DNA of 64,000 nucleotides from Bdellovibrionales bacterium (GTDB lineage: Bacteria; Bdellovibrionota; Bdellovibrionia; Bdellovibrionales; UBA1609), in contig JAHDIR010000005.1 of NCBI GenBank assembly GCA_020630675.1, forward strand, positions 1 through 64,000. Reading direction: 5' to 3'. Positions 19,614 through 28,613 of the stretch are shown one piece after another. Under the pieces are notes generated by a model. That model made no database searches. It was not told the origin of the DNA and saw only the letters and a program-made list of their open reading frames with translations. Position 1 is the stretch's first letter. Each line of letters opens with the position of its first letter. A program made the translations under genes and the position numbers.

Positions 19614-20798
19614 TTACTGTCGGCTTCTTGTCAGCCAAGATTCCCAGGAGCCTAATGATTTTCTTGGCACTTGAGAGCCATCCTTAAGGCCTGTATCTCT
19701 CCATATTAGTGACAAGTTATCACCTAAAGAAGATGCCCATAAATCATCAAAATCATAGGCGCTAAACCAAACAAGTCCTTGAGCATTTATGGCATTGGCT
19801 TCTTCTAATAAAGTGATTAAAAAATTGTTTTGTTTGTCTTGATCAGTGGTGACATTGAGACTAAAGGCCGGAATAGATAAAGACTCACCAATAAAACCAG
19901 ACTCTGCAATAAAGTAATTACTTCCAGGGGCTATGGATATAATTTGAGACAACCAATTGCTCGGCAAATTGGCAGGGTCTCCCTTGTCATTATGAGAATA
20001 AAAAGCATAAGGGTAAACACTGATTCCGGTCATATCTTGGTAGTTTTGTAAATGAGTATAGAGATTGGCTGTTTCTTGCATTTTGATAGACCCAGGAGAT
20101 GACATCGCAAAAGAAGTCATAAATATAACATTTGGGTACTTAGCTTTTAAATTTCCATATACGCTCATGTAGAAAGTTTGAAGCTTTAACCGATCGGCTG
20201 CTACATTGTGATAAAATTCATTGATCTCAATTGCAAAATTAACATATTTAGGATTTATCTTTTTTATAAGTTCATCAATAAAATTTGAATAAGAACTAAT
20301 AACTAAACTATTATCGATATCGTAAGTGTCCCAAGGAGACGGAAGAGATTCACCGGTGGAGGTATTCCAATACAGAGCTTTATCATTTCTTAATCCATTA
20401 AAGGGGCTAACGGCTAAATAAACCTCATGATGGCTTAGGCTAGAGAGCCTACCAGAAATACTATTAATTTCATTTTTAACATCCGAACCATAATTATCAA
20501 AGTTGTCAGCAATATTCGACTCTGGCCAAGGCACTCCCCCATCAATATGAAGAGCAATAAGGTCAGCACTACTGCCAATAAAACTGTAAATATCATCAAC
20601 AGCAGAGATTGATGCAGCATAAGGCCAAGGAGTAAAGCCCATGGAAAAACTTCTCGTCGGGACTGGCGGGGTCTCAATCTTATCATCTTCTGATTTACAA
20701 CTCACAATTACGAAAATACAGATGATAAAAGAAATTAAGTTTTTAATTTTTAAGTCAGTAATAGCTTTAAAAACCATTGAAAAAAAAGGGGTTTGCAT
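19614..20798 (-). CDS. Clan GH-A-like glycosidase lipoprotein
   Basis: A 394-residue protein with a long N-terminal leader and lipobox IVSC (Cys34). The body reads as a TIM-barrel glycosidase: GFTPWPYAAS at strand 1, VNFAIEINEF with predicted acid/base Glu194, and NYFIAESGF with predicted nucleophile Glu299, followed by LVWFSAYD near the last strand. The spacing of the two Glu residues (about 105) suits clan GH-A retaining enzymes, with some resemblance to GH53-type galactanases. It stands upstream of LamG paralogue 2 on the same strand. The substrate is unknown. Confidence 0.7.
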   Translation of the reverse strand: MQTPFFSMVFKAITDLKIKNLISFIICIFVIVSCKSEDDKIETPPVPTRSFSMGFTPWPYAASISAVDDIYSFIGSSADLIALHIDGGVPWPESNIADNFDNYGSDVKNEINSISGRLSSLSHHEVYLAVSPFNGLRNDKALYWNTSTGESLPSPWDTYDIDNSLVISSYSNFIDELIKKINPKYVNFAIEINEFYHNVAADRLKLQTFYMSVYGNLKAKYPNVIFMTSFAMSSPGSIKMQETANLYTHLQNYQDMTGISVYPYAFYSHNDKGDPANLPSNWLSQIISIAPGSNYFIAESGFIGESLSIPAFSLNVTTDQDKQNNFLITLLEEANAINAQGLVWFSAYDFDDLWASSLGDNLSLIWRDTGLKDGSQVPRKSLGSWESWLTRSRQ

Positions 20799-20895
20799 AA
20801 ATATCTTTTCGGTAAAAGCCTTTTAAACTTGAAATATCTAAAAATATACTTGTAAATCAATAAAATGCACAGAATTATATCTCATTTTGAGCCTA

Positions 20896-20940
20896 AGGTA
20901 CGGACACACTTACTACTCAAAAAGTACGGACACACTTTTA
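20896..20940 (-). repeat. Paired GTGTGTCCGTAC repeat (left copy)
   Basis: On the plus strand AAGGTACGGACACACTT (20896-20912) is followed after 7 nt by AAAAAGTACGGACACACTTTT (20920-20940). The same doublet occurs at 33601-33645 in the same orientation and at 22441-22489 inverted. The two copies flanking the GNAT genes therefore face each other. Confidence 0.9.
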
Positions 20941-20969
20941 TGTTATGACTTGAAAAAAAGGACGACTTT

Positions 20970-21515
20970 ATGATTCATGAAATATCACTTCATAGCCCAT
21001 CCACTCTACTAGAGGGGGCTTATATTAATAGCTTTAATAAACTCTCTCTAAAATCCGATCAGTTAAATTGGATATACCTTGGTAATGATGCTGAGATTAA
21101 TACCCCAATAAATAATTTTAACTCCTACGTACAGGTTTTATTAAAGCGAGAAACAGAGCCTGCTCCAGGGTTTGTTTGTGATACTATATGGTGGGCTATT
21201 TATAAAAACCAAATGGTTGGGCGAATTGCCTTTCGACACGAACTTAATGATTTTTTAAAAAAAATTGGTGGACATATCGGATATATCGTACACCCTGAGT
21301 GGAGAAATAAAGGAATTGCCACTTGGATGCTAAAAGAAGTATTAAAGACTAATAAAGTTAAGAACGTAAAAAAAATTTTGCTAACTTGTGATGTTTGCAA
21401 CATAGCTTCAGAAAAAACTATTATTAGAAATGGTGGAGTTTTTGAAAAAATAATTGATTTAGGGCCTAGCCGCCCAGCGAAGAAACATTTTTGGATTTCA
21501 ACTGAATTAAAGTGA
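20970..21515 (+). CDS. GNAT family N-acetyltransferase
   Basis: A 181-residue protein with the acetyl-CoA-binding motif A of GNAT enzymes: HIGYIVHPEWRNKGIATWML, including the R-x-x-G-x-A pyrophosphate loop, and a late motif (NGGVFEKI). Its substrate is unknown. Small-molecule, antibiotic or protein N-acetylation are all possible. AAGGA lies upstream of the ATG. It is the first of two acetyltransferase genes enclosed by inverted repeat doublets; the left doublet ends only 29 nt before the start, so promoter sequence, if any, must lie within or beyond the repeat. Confidence 0.85.
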   Translation: MIHEISLHSPSTLLEGAYINSFNKLSLKSDQLNWIYLGNDAEINTPINNFNSYVQVLLKRETEPAPGFVCDTIWWAIYKNQMVGRIAFRHELNDFLKKIGGHIGYIVHPEWRNKGIATWMLKEVLKTNKVKNVKKILLTCDVCNIASEKTIIRNGGVFEKIIDLGPSRPAKKHFWISTELK

Positions 21516-21587
21516 TAAATAAAGTTTTTATTTATTATAGGAATATAGGGTTATTTAAATATAATTAATAAATTTTAGGTAAAAAAA

Positions 21588-22397
21588 ATGCATATTCAAT
21601 CTTTAGGTTATAAAACTAATTTAATTTTTAATAACTATGATGGGAGCGTTACTGAAAATAAACGCTATATAACAATCAAAACTAGAAATAACCCAAATTT
21701 TTTCTGGGGAAACCTGCTTTTATATAAACAACCTCCTAAACATGGTGACTTACAACTGTGGAAGTCTGATTTTAAAAAGGAATTCACTAACCCCAAAATA
21801 TTTCATATGACTTTTGCTTGGGATTGTCCGGATGGGAACCTCGGAGATCATTCCGAATTTATTGCCGATGGCTTTGAACTTGATAAATCCGTTGTTCTTA
21901 CCAGCCAAAGTGTGAGCAAACCACCCAAATTTAACTCCCAAGTTTCGATACAGCCATTAAAGTCAGACGATGATTTCGAAAAAATTATTAGTACACAAAC
22001 TAGTTGTGGAAACAAAGAAATTTTATCTGAAAAGTCTTGGGAGAGCTTTTATAGGGCTCAAATGTTGCAGTATAAAAAAATGATAAACGATGGGCTCGGT
22101 CATTGGTTTGGTGCTTATTTAAATAATGAACTCGTAGGAGGCTTAGGTTTATTTTTTGAAAATAACATTGGTCGTTTTCAACAAGTTTGCACAGCCCCTA
22201 GTTACCAAGGGCAAGGCGCTTGCCGTTCACTGGTGTACTTGGCATCTCAATACGCTTTTCAAAATATGAATGTGGATACACTTGTTATGGTCGCCGACCA
22301 AGAGTACCATGCCGCAAAAATATATGAGTCTGTTGGCTTTATTCCCACTCAAAAGCAAGCTGGAGTTTGTTGGTGGGACAAAAGTAAAACGAATTAA
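21588..22397 (+). CDS. GNAT family N-acetyltransferase (second)
   Basis: A 269-residue protein whose C-terminal half is a GNAT domain: WFGAYLNNELVGGLGLF, FQQVCTAPSYQGQGACRSLV with the Q-x-x-G-x-A/C loop, and AKIYESVGFIPT. The N-terminal 110 residues may be a degenerate GNAT-like half, as in tandem-domain acetyltransferases. It follows the first GNAT gene by 72 nt on the same strand and ends before a bidirectional terminator built into the right repeat doublet. Both genes may work on related substrates. Confidence 0.8.
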   Translation: MHIQSLGYKTNLIFNNYDGSVTENKRYITIKTRNNPNFFWGNLLLYKQPPKHGDLQLWKSDFKKEFTNPKIFHMTFAWDCPDGNLGDHSEFIADGFELDKSVVLTSQSVSKPPKFNSQVSIQPLKSDDDFEKIISTQTSCGNKEILSEKSWESFYRAQMLQYKKMINDGLGHWFGAYLNNELVGGLGLFFENNIGRFQQVCTAPSYQGQGACRSLVYLASQYAFQNMNVDTLVMVADQEYHAAKIYESVGFIPTQKQAGVCWWDKSKTN

Positions 22398-22418
22398 TTT
22401 TTTATAGGCAATAAACGT

Positions 22419-22463
22419 AAAAAAAAAGGACACAGCTGAGGTGTGTCCGTACTTTTTCTTTTT
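22419..22463. terminator. Bidirectional intrinsic terminator overlapping the repeat
   Basis: A stem GGACACA/TGTGTCC (22428-22434 with 22442-22448, 7-nt loop) has nine A before it and an interrupted T-run after it (TTTTTCTTTTT) on the plus strand, so each strand has a U-tract. It can end the GNAT transcript and the ten-gene minus-strand operon. Its right arm is part of the repeat copy at 22441-22452. Confidence 0.75.
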
Positions 22464-22489
22464 AGGGTGGAAGTGTGTCCGTACCTTTT
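22441..22489 (+). repeat. Paired GTGTGTCCGTAC repeat (right, inverted copy)
   Basis: GTGTGTCCGTAC followed by TTTTT (22441-22457) and AAGTGTGTCCGTACCTTTT (22471-22489), inverted relative to the left copy at 20896. The spacing is 13 nt instead of 7. The last two bases are part of the stop codon of the vWA gene. Confidence 0.9.
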
Positions 22490-23510
22490 AGTTTATTTCG
22501 GCGGGTAAGAAAGATACTTTTAGTTCTGCGCCAGGCTCTTCCTTAAGTTCCAACTCTTTGGATAACTTAATTCCCACTCTTCCTGGATCATAAGACCAAC
22601 CCTTCTCTGCATCGGCAGGAACAACTTGAGATCCATAAGTAACCACAATAGTATTTAAAACCGGAAATTGTCCCAAAGGGATGAAATAACCAACCTTGTT
22701 GGTAAGGTCTTCACCAATAACCGCCAACTTTGGACCGTAATCAGCATCACACAAATTAAAAATATTATCCCCTTCTTTTTGCCCCTGTGCTTGAACTACT
22801 TTTTTCAAAAAAGCTTCTAGTCGGTAAGGCTCACCCTCTGAATCTCTTCGGCAAGTCGGGTCACTAATATTTGATGGAATTAAGGCTCCATAAGCTAAAA
22901 CTTTTAATGGATCTCCTAATTTAATATCTACTAAGGCTTGATAAAACTCATCCGTGGTTTGTTGGCTTTCTTCATCTTCAGTATCTGTGATCATAATAAT
23001 CGCCAGAAAAGCATCGTCTCTTATAAAATTACCATTAGGTCCATTAGGACCCATATTAGGAGGGGTAATCGTCGAAATAATATTATCAAAAAACATTTCA
23101 TCTCCGGAACCACTCGTTCCAGCAACAACTCGTCTAGAAATCTCTTGTAAACCACCAGGAGTAGATTTAGTGATAAACGAAGGGCTGCCTGTAAGGAAAC
23201 CACCTCTTCTGCGACGTGGATTCCAGTCAGTTGTTGTTACACCTATTTGATAATCTATTAATTTGTTTCGGCTAATTTCGTTAACAAAAGCCATCATGTT
23301 TCTTGAAAGGTTATTTTGATAGGACATCATACTACCCGAATCATCAACCACTAATAAAATATCTACTTTTGGATTAAACCTTACATTTAAATTAAAACCT
23401 TCTGTTTTTCTTAACCCCTCAATTTTGGGGTCTCTTGAAGGATGAGAGGGCGAACAACTTAAGCCAAGATAACTTAGCAACACTAAAATTAAAGAGATAT
23501 TTTTTGACAT
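22488..23510 (-). CDS. vWA-domain lipoprotein, CglB-like adhesin candidate
   Basis: A 340-residue protein with lipoprotein signal (Cys19) and a von Willebrand A domain: VDILLVVDDSGSM gives the metal-ion-dependent adhesion site (Asp56, Ser58, Ser60), with the later TDTEDEES offering the Thr/Asp ligands. Two further Cys (PTC, NLC) may pair. In Myxococcus the vWA lipoprotein CglB is the surface adhesin of the Agl-Glt gliding machine. Here a vWA lipoprotein is the last gene of an operon with the other motor-type components, so the same role is inferred. It starts immediately after the TPR gene upstream. Its stop overlaps the repeat, so the C-terminus could have been set by that sequence. Confidence 0.8.
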   Translation of the reverse strand: MSKNISLILVLLSYLGLSCSPSHPSRDPKIEGLRKTEGFNLNVRFNPKVDILLVVDDSGSMMSYQNNLSRNMMAFVNEISRNKLIDYQIGVTTTDWNPRRRRGGFLTGSPSFITKSTPGGLQEISRRVVAGTSGSGDEMFFDNIISTITPPNMGPNGPNGNFIRDDAFLAIIMITDTEDEESQQTTDEFYQALVDIKLGDPLKVLAYGALIPSNISDPTCRRDSEGEPYRLEAFLKKVVQAQGQKEGDNIFNLCDADYGPKLAVIGEDLTNKVGYFIPLGQFPVLNTIVVTYGSQVVPADAEKGWSYDPGRVGIKLSKELELKEEPGAELKVSFLPAEIN

Positions 23511-25121
23511 TTAAAGCTCCATTTTTCCCTGACATCCTTTTTTGACATCAACATTATAGTTATCTAACTCATCAAACCAAACTTCTCCTTCATAAGGAAA
23601 CTTCAAGGCATACTTGTCTTTGATCGCTGTAGACCCTTTTTTAATATTTACTTTATCTATTTTACTACTAACAACTCGATTCACTTGAGAAATTTGCTGG
23701 ACAAGCTCCGCTTCAACGATATGCATTTTTTGTAAAATTTGATTAATATTTTCTAGTTCTTCTTGAGCTAAGTTTTTTATTCGGCCCAATGATGCTGTTT
23801 GTGCACGAAAGGCTCTAGCTTCAATCTGTTTCTTGAAGTTTTCTAATTGTGCCTGAAAACCAATTTGTGCTGAACCTCCAGCTAAAGACTTAACGTATAA
23901 CTTATCAGCCACTGAACTTTCTTGTTTCAAGTATTTTTCTGTTTGAACTAAACCAAATAAAACTTCATCTCGACTCACATAAGTAGGTAATGATTTAGCT
24001 GACGATCCTAAACTTAATAACTTAACTCGATCTTTTTCTAAAGCGCTAAATAACTTAGTTGTTGCTTCATTTTTAGGCTTATCTATTAACGACATCATTT
24101 GTTGGGCCCGCGGTTTAAAGCGAGATTTGAATTTTTTAACAGTTTTAATAACCCCAGGATAATCGCAAACTTTAAGCTCGCCCAAAGCACGAAGGAAAAC
24201 AACTTCTGGGCCAACATGAGCTGAAAAGTCTGGAACCATTAAGGTTTGAGTGACAGCCAATGAGTTTTGAGGCTCCCCTTTTCTCATATAAGCCCAAGCT
24301 TTTTCTTCCTGTGCTACAAACCAGTATTCAGAAGACTTTGAAACTTTATTATAGTATTTAACCGCTGGCTGTAAGTAACCTTGCTGATAAAGCAATCGAG
24401 CAGCAGTTATAGCCACAAGATCTTTACTTATTTTATTCGTTTTATCTTTCATGAGATGCGAAAGCACCTTTGCCGACTTAGACACATCGCCTTTTAATGC
24501 TAAGCCCAAGGCCATCTGCCACTCCATCCAGGCTCTTTCTGGAGTGTTTAATTTTGTTTTTTTCAAAATAGAAAAAATCAAATCTGTATTTTTAGGGTCA
24601 TAAGTAGCTCTACTTCTAACGACTATTTCTGTGTTTAAACCAAAAACAGGAGTCCATTGCGGGTTCCATTCCTTTCGGATGTACTTCCAAGATTCAAGCT
24701 CTTTTGGCGCTAACTGAACAAATAAGTTCTTCAGCTCGGGCATAACCTGATCCACTTTTTTAATAGACATTAACTTTTCTAGAGCATTAATTTTTAAGCC
24801 ATTTTTAAATAATAAAAAGGAAAATAAAGCTTGTCCGTTTGGAGATGATTGAAACTGAGTATCTGAAAAAGCTTCCCACCACTGAAAAAGAGCTTTATCA
24901 TTTTCATTTTTGTCTAAAAAGTTAAGAAATATATTTTGCTCGCCGGTGACTTTTTTTAATTGTTTTCTAATAGCTACAGTTAGTGCTTGTTTTTCTTGAA
25001 ACAAAGCTTCCGTTGGCTTGTCATCCCCCAAAATCTCCAAAAGCTCATCAGCCGTAGATAAAGAAATCGATGATAAGCATAGTAGAAAAATGAGCAATTG
25101 AGATTTAAACTTTTTGATCAT
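23511..25121 (-). CDS. Periplasmic TPR-like helical protein of the gliding-type operon
   Basis: A 536-residue protein with a signal peptide (cleavage near STADE) and a helical-repeat body with TPR-like pairs (for example LLYQQGYLQPAVKYYNKVSKSSEYWFV). A predicted coiled region at about residues 430-500 (AQLENFKKQIEARAF, AQEELENINQIL) precedes the C-terminus. It probably acts as a periplasmic scaffold linking inner- and outer-membrane parts. It overlaps the beta-barrel gene upstream by 4 nt (ATGA) and abuts the vWA gene, so the three are translationally coupled. The specific myxobacterial orthologue cannot be named by eye. Confidence 0.7.
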   Translation of the reverse strand: MIKKFKSQLLIFLLCLSSISLSTADELLEILGDDKPTEALFQEKQALTVAIRKQLKKVTGEQNIFLNFLDKNENDKALFQWWEAFSDTQFQSSPNGQALFSFLLFKNGLKINALEKLMSIKKVDQVMPELKNLFVQLAPKELESWKYIRKEWNPQWTPVFGLNTEIVVRSRATYDPKNTDLIFSILKKTKLNTPERAWMEWQMALGLALKGDVSKSAKVLSHLMKDKTNKISKDLVAITAARLLYQQGYLQPAVKYYNKVSKSSEYWFVAQEEKAWAYMRKGEPQNSLAVTQTLMVPDFSAHVGPEVVFLRALGELKVCDYPGVIKTVKKFKSRFKPRAQQMMSLIDKPKNEATTKLFSALEKDRVKLLSLGSSAKSLPTYVSRDEVLFGLVQTEKYLKQESSVADKLYVKSLAGGSAQIGFQAQLENFKKQIEARAFRAQTASLGRIKNLAQEELENINQILQKMHIVEAELVQQISQVNRVVSSKIDKVNIKKGSTAIKDKYALKFPYEGEVWFDELDNYNVDVKKGCQGKMEL

Positions 25122-25801
25122 AGCAAATACCCCAATGAAAGGCTGGCTGTTGTTAAATCAATGTTTTGTGTTCCTGTATACCATTTGGCTTCATAGGCTT
25201 GATAACGAAACTCGGCTCTGGCTGTAATATGTTGTGATATCCACATGCCCATTCCGAAACCTCCAGTATATGTCGGTGAGCTTCCATTTCTTAAGCTAAC
25301 TTGTCCGGCACCAAGAATGAGGTAACCATCAAAGTGAACAATTCCTTTATCAAAGAAATTAAATTTTCCGTAAATAGGGTACCAGTTGATTTGTGCTACA
25401 TATGACTGCTTTAACCAGTCAAGCTCGGGAACTTCTGCTTGCCGCTCCCCTCTTTCTCTTAGTAATTCTTTACCTTCATCAGTGAGTTCATTAAAAAAGT
25501 AACTATACTTTAAGCCCACTGACCACTTGGGATTAATATGAAATTGGTAATTCAAACCAGCAAATTGAGTGTCTAAATAAGCATCTCCGCCAAAAACTGT
25601 TCCATACTCTGGGTAAAATTCACTTTTATAATTTCGATCTACAATTCTTTTTTGAACAATTTTAATTTTGAGTTCTGGATTCACAGAGGCAGCTTTTTCC
25701 AAAAGTGCATCATTGCCTCCCAAAGAATCAAAACCGTCCATAATATCGGCCTGAGCCTGGTTCATAAAAAGTAATAAAGTTATAAGTGTTATATATTTCA
25801 T
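25118..25801 (-). CDS. Outer-membrane beta-barrel protein (OMP_myx_plus type)
   Basis: A 227-residue protein with a signal peptide (MKYITLITLLLFMNQAQA). The second half has alternating hydrophobic strands ending in an aromatic or leucine (YQFHINPKWSVGLKYSYFF, ARAEFRYQAY, LTTASLSLGYLL), the pattern of a small outer-membrane barrel resembling the domain shared by myxobacteria and Bdellovibrio. In the operon it is a candidate outer-membrane anchor for the complex. The last strand ends at the C-terminus as expected for BAM recognition, although the last residue is Leu rather than Phe. Confidence 0.75.
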   Translation of the reverse strand: MKYITLITLLLFMNQAQADIMDGFDSLGGNDALLEKAASVNPELKIKIVQKRIVDRNYKSEFYPEYGTVFGGDAYLDTQFAGLNYQFHINPKWSVGLKYSYFFNELTDEGKELLRERGERQAEVPELDWLKQSYVAQINWYPIYGKFNFFDKGIVHFDGYLILGAGQVSLRNGSSPTYTGGFGMGMWISQHITARAEFRYQAYEAKWYTGTQNIDLTTASLSLGYLL

Positions 25802-25834
25802 TTTTTACCTTTTTGTTGATTTAGATATTTAATT

Positions 25835-27166
<1,332 letters not shown>

Positions 27167-27180
27167 TTTTTACTCTCCTT

Positions 27181-28332
27181 TTATAAACTTGCCTTACCAA
27201 GCCTTCTTAACATAAACGGATAAGAGACCTTCACATCAAGCCCCCCCTCTGGGAGAGGAAACTTCCAAGACCTTAAACGCATTAAAATACAATCTTCAAC
27301 TAACTTTGAATTTAACGATGTGTTAGCAACACTGGCCGTAGAAATTCGACCAGAGCCTTTAATGGTAAAATCAACAGCTACCCGTCCAGCTAAACTTGGG
27401 TTTGACTGTAAACCTTGCTCATAGCAAAAGCGCACTTCTCCCATTCGCTTAGCAATCACAGAGGCGATTAAGTCTTTATCTAAACCACCTTCAATTATGG
27501 CCTCTTTACCAAGGGGAATGGAACTGGCCCCAGAAGAACCAATTAAACTTCTTTTACCATAACCGGCTTTTCCGCCACCTTTTCCTTTAGTTCCATATCC
27601 ACCAGCACCGGTAATTTTACCACCCACGCCAACGGGAGCAGCAACAAGTCCTTTACCGTAAAGAGTTGTTTGTACTCCGCCACTACCTTGTGTTCCACCT
27701 AAACCTGGACCAGCTGTAGTTTTAATAGCTCCTAAATTTAAACCACCTTTTTGTTTACTTTTATTTAAGCCACCAAGAACTGCTAGAGCTCCCACTCTCT
27801 TGATAGACTTTTTAACTTTCACTTGAGTTTTCGTTGTTTTTTGCGTTTTTTTAAAAAGAGAGCTTTTATTACTCACAGCTACAGTCTTTCTGATGGGCTT
27901 AAGTTTAATAATTTTAACTACATGTTTTTTTAGCTCTTCTTCAATGGCTGGTGGCTCTTCTGTACCTAAAAAAGAAAGAGACAATGAGCCAACACCTAAT
28001 ATAACAACCAAAGAAAGTGTCAGCCACCATGAGCGACTACTTGCTTTTTCTATGTATTCGTCATCTATTGTTTTTTCAACGGATTCAACCAGTCGCAATT
28101 GACCAAAATTGGGAATGACAATTGGACCTTTCTCAATGTCTTTACGGGTAAAATGAGTCAAAGTTTCAAATTCAATATTTTCATCTTCTAGAAAATCTAT
28201 TGAAGAATAAACTCCTAATCGCTTTGTATCTAAGCGCTTAACAACTAGGGCTTTATCCCCTCTCCAGTCTAAAGTTCTTACAACTTCATCGATGCTGTTT
28301 TCTAAAACTAATTTTTTATCCTGTGCACTCAT
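27181..28332 (-). CDS. AgmX/PglI-type TonB-like energy transducer
   Basis: A 383-residue protein with a cytoplasmic N-terminal part (about 1-100), one transmembrane helix (about 101-122), a Lys-rich then Gly-rich periplasmic linker (about 130-275) and the AgmX/PglI C-terminal domain (about 280-383). That domain shows VRFCYEQGL, LAGRVAVDFTI, a second Cys (VEDC), and the end motif SWKFPLPEGG ... VSYPF. The architecture matches GltG/GltJ-type proteins that couple a TolQ-TolR motor to outer-membrane partners. It is preceded 9 nt upstream by the small periplasmic gene and followed by the Ig-like lipoprotein gene. Confidence 0.85.
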   Translation of the reverse strand: MSAQDKKLVLENSIDEVVRTLDWRGDKALVVKRLDTKRLGVYSSIDFLEDENIEFETLTHFTRKDIEKGPIVIPNFGQLRLVESVEKTIDDEYIEKASSRSWWLTLSLVVILGVGSLSLSFLGTEEPPAIEEELKKHVVKIIKLKPIRKTVAVSNKSSLFKKTQKTTKTQVKVKKSIKRVGALAVLGGLNKSKQKGGLNLGAIKTTAGPGLGGTQGSGGVQTTLYGKGLVAAPVGVGGKITGAGGYGTKGKGGGKAGYGKRSLIGSSGASSIPLGKEAIIEGGLDKDLIASVIAKRMGEVRFCYEQGLQSNPSLAGRVAVDFTIKGSGRISTASVANTSLNSKLVEDCILMRLRSWKFPLPEGGLDVKVSYPFMLRRLGKASL

Positions 28333-28341
28333 ATATATTCC

Positions 28342-28611
28342 TTAGTGATGACTTGCACTTTTCGTAATGCGATCATTAAAATCTTTGCGAATACCTAATA
28401 AAGCATCTAATACCTTATCGCTTTCTACTGTGGCTGTGGCTTCATCAGAAAAGTGATACTTACCGTGAACCAGTAAATCCTCAAAACTTAAGTCTGTAGA
28501 CTTTTTTGAGGTTTTTTTTATGTTTTTCTTAGGGTTTGTTTCAGCTCCATAACTTATTGAGGCCGAGACAAACAGGAGTGCGCTAATAAACCAAGTTAAT
28601 TTTCTAAACAT
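28342..28611 (-). CDS. Small periplasmic protein of the gliding-type operon
   Basis: An 89-residue protein with a signal peptide (cleavage near SYGAE), a Lys-rich stretch and a conserved-looking core DLSFEDLLVHGKYHFSDEA ... VLDALLGIRKDFNDRI. The function is unknown. Its tight placement (3 nt after the big TPR gene, 9 nt before the AgmX-like gene) indicates it belongs to the same complex. Confidence 0.7.
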   Translation of the reverse strand: MFRKLTWFISALLFVSASISYGAETNPKKNIKKTSKKSTDLSFEDLLVHGKYHFSDEATATVESDKVLDALLGIRKDFNDRITKSASHH

Positions 28612-28613
28612 CT

